DNA of 6,821 nt. Origin: Thermoplasmatales archaeon (GTDB lineage Archaea > Thermoplasmatota > JASEFT01 > JAUWIS01). The notes under the pieces are model-generated. The model was given only the letters and a program-made list of their open reading frames with translations. It made no database searches and was not told where the DNA came from. This document shows, piece after piece, positions 3,992-6,821 of this stretch (positions within the stretch are counted from its first letter, which is position 1; the number at the start of each line of letters is the position of its first letter). Made by a program: the position numbers and the translations under genes. Location of the stretch: the NCBI GenBank assembly GCA_030019485.1, contig JASEEW010000094.1, positions 1 to 6,821 on the forward strand. The letters run 5' to 3'.

Positions 3992-5956
3992 TTACGTCTC
4001 CAGTTCTTCTTTAAGTTTCTCATAATAATTCAATGATTCCGGGTTAATCAAAGCATCCTTGTTCATAACCGGCTTACCATGCACTATATTTGTGACAGCA
4101 GATTCAACTTTCTTCATGTTCAGGGTATAGGGGATATCCGGTACTTCTATGATTTTAGCTGGAACATGTCTGGGAGAAGCATTTTTACGTAAGGTTACTT
4201 TAATCTTGTTTTTTAGCTCCTCTGTCAGCCTGTATCCCTCAGCAGGTTTAACAAAGAGAATAATGCGCTGGTCCCCCTGCCAGTTCTGTCCTATTGCAAG
4301 AGAATCAGCCACTTCCTTTAGTTCTTCGACCTGATTGTATATTTCGGCTGTGCCTATTCTGACTCCGGAAGGCTTGAGGACTGAATCAGACCTGCCAAGG
4401 AAACTAATTCCCCCTGTATCAGAATGAACCATGATATAATCACCATGCCTCCACACATTTAAACCGGGATAGAAGTCAAAGTAAGCTGCTCTGTACTTTT
4501 TATCATTTGGGTCATTCCAGAAATAAAGTGGCATTGAAGGAGAGGGAGCTTCACAAACAAGCTCCCCCTGCATATCAACTACTGGCTCACCTTTTTCATT
4601 GTATGCTTTTACTTTCATCCCTAAACCAGGACCCTGTAATTCACCAGCATACACGGGCTGGATAGGACTTCCAATAGCAAAACAGCCGTTGATGTCCGTG
4701 CCCCCAGAAATAGAATTAAAATGCAAATCTTTCTTGATTGACTGGTAAACATATTCAAATCCTTCATCTGAAAGAGGTGAGCCTGTCTGGGATATCTGCC
4801 GCAGCGATGACAGGTCATAGTCCTTCCCAGGCTTAACCCCTTTGCTTCTGAGATAATTAATATAGCTTGCACTGCAGCCAAAAATAGTTATTTTTTCATC
4901 CTGAGTCAGCTTCCACATGGCGCCCAGGTCAGGATAAAGAGGGTTACCATCATATAACACTATAGTAGCCCCCACTGCTAATGAGCTCAGCAGCCAGTTC
5001 CACATCATCCAACTGCAGGTTGTTATATAAAAAATCGTGTCCTCCTGTTTTAAATCAGTATGAAGTATCAGCTCCTTTAAATGATTGATAAGAATCCCAC
5101 CAGCTCCCTGAACCATGCATTTTGGCTTGCCTGTTGTTCCAGAAGAAAACATAATAAACACAGGATGATCAAATAGTAACTGCTCAAACTGAATTTCAAG
5201 CCCTGTTTCTTTGGACAGGAAATCATCATAATACACAGAGTTGGGAATACATGTAATATCAGGTTTCCCTTCTGTATAACAAATTACTACAACCTTTTCA
5301 ACTGAGGGTATTCCCTTTGCAATCTCAGCCGCATTGGAAAGAGAATTAAACCTCTTCCCCTTATAAAAATATCCATCAACAGTGAATAAAACCTTTGGTC
5401 CTATTTGACCAAAGCGCTCCAGGGCTGCCCCTGGGCCAATATCAGTAGCACAGGAAGACCATTCAGCACCAATGCTGGCAGAAGCAAGCATGGCAACGGC
5501 TGTCTCTATCATGTTGGGCATGTACCCAACCACCCTGTCTCCTGGTGCGACACCTATTCCCCTGAGGGATTTGGCTAGGCGCGCCACAGAATCATAAAGC
5601 TCTGCATAACTCATCCTGACTGATTTTTGAGTTTCCCCTCTGAATACAAAAGCTGTACGTTTATCCCTGTACCTCAGGAGGTTTTCAGCAAAATTTAATC
5701 TTGCTCCAGTAAACCATTTTGTCCCCGGGAACCTGCCAATATCGTCAACAACCCTCTCATAGCCTTTAGAAGCTTTGACCCCAGCAAAATCCCACACAGA
5801 AGCCCAGAAATCAGGTATATTATTTACTGACCAGTCATAGAGTTCGTTATAAGAATGAAATTTCTCCCCGTAACGTTTATTCACGAAACCCATAAACCTG
5901 GTCATGTTAGCATTTCTTTTCTGTTCCTCTGACTGCTTCCATAAAACCTTTCTCAT
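3992..5956 (-). CDS. aacS: Acetoacetyl-CoA synthetase (acetoacetate-CoA ligase)
   Basis: This ANL-superfamily adenylating enzyme converts acetoacetate, ATP and CoA to acetoacetyl-CoA, AMP and pyrophosphate in the cytoplasm. At 654 residues it has the usual length of this family. The N-terminal cap carries family-typical NANMTRFMGFVNKRYG (15-30) and a WSVNNIPDFWASVWDF block (42-57). The ATP-binding loop is FSSGTTGKPK (270-279). ISGGTDI (416-422) and WRHGDY (502-507, Asp506 binding ribose) follow. The hinge region GRSDSVLKPSGVRIG is at 521-535. The C-terminal lysine lies in NMKKVE (613-618, likely Lys615), where relatives usually have a glycine before the lysine; here it is Met. Substrate assignment rests on family resemblance, and another short acyl or keto acid is possible. 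The start is backed by GGTGG 7 bases upstream and a TATA box. It is monocistronic in the window. Confidence 0.93.
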   Translation of the reverse strand: MRKVLWKQSEEQKRNANMTRFMGFVNKRYGEKFHSYNELYDWSVNNIPDFWASVWDFAGVKASKGYERVVDDIGRFPGTKWFTGARLNFAENLLRYRDKRTAFVFRGETQKSVRMSYAELYDSVARLAKSLRGIGVAPGDRVVGYMPNMIETAVAMLASASIGAEWSSCATDIGPGAALERFGQIGPKVLFTVDGYFYKGKRFNSLSNAAEIAKGIPSVEKVVVICYTEGKPDITCIPNSVYYDDFLSKETGLEIQFEQLLFDHPVFIMFSSGTTGKPKCMVQGAGGILINHLKELILHTDLKQEDTIFYITTCSWMMWNWLLSSLAVGATIVLYDGNPLYPDLGAMWKLTQDEKITIFGCSASYINYLRSKGVKPGKDYDLSSLRQISQTGSPLSDEGFEYVYQSIKKDLHFNSISGGTDINGCFAIGSPIQPVYAGELQGPGLGMKVKAYNEKGEPVVDMQGELVCEAPSPSMPLYFWNDPNDKKYRAAYFDFYPGLNVWRHGDYIMVHSDTGGISFLGRSDSVLKPSGVRIGTAEIYNQVEELKEVADSLAIGQNWQGDQRIILFVKPAEGYRLTEELKNKIKVTLRKNASPRHVPAKIIEVPDIPYTLNMKKVESAVTNIVHGKPVMNKDALINPESLNYYEKLKEELET

Positions 5957-5963
5957 TCTGAAT

Positions 5964-5997
5964 CCACCAAGGTAATATCTTTTTAGAGGTTATATAT
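5964..5997 (-). promoter_or_regulatory. Promoter (TATA box) and Shine-Dalgarno of aacS
   Basis: On the minus strand, ATATATAA (5997-5990) preceded by an A run is a good archaeal TATA box, about 38 bases before ATG 5956. Transcription would start near 5968, giving a leader of roughly 12 bases. GGTGG (5968-5964), 7 bases before ATG, would then sit at the very 5' end of the message. Confidence 0.6.
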
Positions 5998-6001
5998 TTT
6001 T

Positions 6002-6033
6002 TGACATTGTGATATTGTCATGTTATCGTCATG
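6002..6033. promoter_or_regulatory. Candidate operator or insertion-sequence end upstream of the aacS TATA box
   Basis: TGACA (6002-6006) and TGTCA (6016-6020) form an interrupted inverted repeat. GTCATG occurs twice in direct orientation, at 6017-6022 and 6028-6033. The position just upstream of the TATA box fits an activator site. It also overlaps the last codons of the transposase remnant, so it may be the terminal sequence of that element. Confidence 0.3.
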
Positions 6034-6821
6034 TATGAATATTTGATTAATGAAAGTAACCTGTTTCGTCCTAATCCCAGTTTCACCCCTGCCATTTCCG
6101 TAGGGGTCAAACCATTTAGCTGCATGTGAGGGTTCACAAAATTATGAACAATTCTTTTCATCTCTAAAAAGCAGTTAGCAGGCTCATAACTCTTGAAAAT
6201 TCCTCATTACCTTTATATCACTGTTCTATGTCCTCATTATATCTTTCAATAGAGTTATTGTTGTATTTGAGACCCATGACCTTTGCCTTAATAGGCACAC
6301 CAAACATTAGTTTCACAATCCTATAAAAGAGGTTGTTAAAAACCATTCCTGTAAGTTTTCAAATCCATCACAAACAAAACGCACCAGTTTTCTGTTTTTC
6401 ACCCGTTTGTGTTTTTCCTGCTCATACCTCCTAAGAATCTGCTCATAGCAGGAACCTTTGATCTGACCCCAAGAATCCAATAACCTTATCTAATATGTTC
6501 TGTGTTTAACGAGAAGATGTGCAAGGACAAATCAGGGTTTTACTATCTATAGCATTCATATCATAATGATCAACCCGGTCTATTTTCACATATTTTTCAT
6601 CCATATGTATTCGTCCTACTATCCTTGGTTTTAATGCTGGGGTAAAGTTTTTTTTTTAATAGATTTGGAATATTTTTTTTATCCATTGAGCAATAGCCCA
6701 TCTAGACACCTTAACATTATCGTGCTGGTATAGATGATTCTGTACTTTAGATAAAGATAATCCGTCTGTATGCTGGTGTATTGCTCTAACAACAATTTTT
6801 GGTTTGAATCTCATTCTTTTG
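6018..6821 (-). pseudogene. Decayed DDE transposase, IS6/IS240-like
   Basis: Read on minus from about 6814, the N-terminal HTH region reads MRFKPKIVVRAIHQHTDGLS and WAIAQWIKKIFQIY, then TAA (6656-6658). The same frame continues with LKPRIVGRIHMDEKYVK, which contains the first catalytic Asp, and HYDMNAIDSKT, then TAA (6506-6508). Further frames give KLVRFVCDGFENL (second Asp), GLKYNNNSIERYNED (likely catalytic Glu) and the tail HNFVNPHMQLNGLTPTEMAG, GVKLGLGRNRLLSLI, ending at TGA 6018-6020. At least two in-frame stops and several frame changes make it nonfunctional. The 5' end of the element, and its terminal repeat, lie at or beyond the window edge. The stretch 6021-6821 holds nothing else that I can see. 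Confidence 0.8.

Overview
The window looks archaeal. Candidate TATA boxes and GGTG-type Shine-Dalgarno sites precede genes, the hexameric-type glutamate dehydrogenase closely resembles archaeal homologues, winged-HTH regulators of archaeal Lrp/AsnC-like style are present, and two kinds of decayed insertion sequence are visible. Base composition is AT-rich. I cannot name a genus from the sequence alone. The window holds about five intact or nearly intact genes embedded in mobile-element debris.

Layout. Positions 1-329 are the right part of an IS200-like (Y1/HUH TnpA) element, ending in a three-stem palindromic structure. Starting 23 bases after it, at 352-1427, is a regulator with two tandem HTH+effector modules, split at the hinge by a frame change on the heptamer A AAA AAC. 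This could be programmed -1 frameshifting or a one-base decay or sequencing indel. Convergent to it is gdhA (1440-2690, minus), glutamate dehydrogenase. Upstream of gdhA lies a second, more complete copy of the IS200-like element (about 2754-3265). It is 246/249 identical to the first over the shared part and carries the same disabling lesions in tnpA. Its right tip is fused in frame to a second winged-HTH regulator (3215-3973), supplying its first 17 codons. Convergent to that is a 654-residue acetoacetyl-CoA synthetase (3992-5956, minus) with a strong TATA/SD pair. From 6018 to the window end is a badly decayed DDE transposase of IS6/IS240 type on the minus strand, whose stop codon lies about 20 bp from the synthetase TATA box.

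How the genes relate. Glutamate dehydrogenase (2-oxoglutarate/ammonia balance) and acetoacetyl-CoA synthetase (entry of acetoacetate into CoA metabolism) are single transcription units, each convergent with an Lrp-like regulator. A regulator-target link is plausible but nothing here proves it.

The most interesting signals are structural. The two element ends share a three-way-junction fold with compensatory base changes. Two copies of a TnpA-dead element sit immediately 5' of two regulator genes in the same orientation. A canonical -1 slippery heptamer lies exactly between the two homologous modules of the first regulator. I found no CRISPR array, tRNA or rRNA, and no proven new system.
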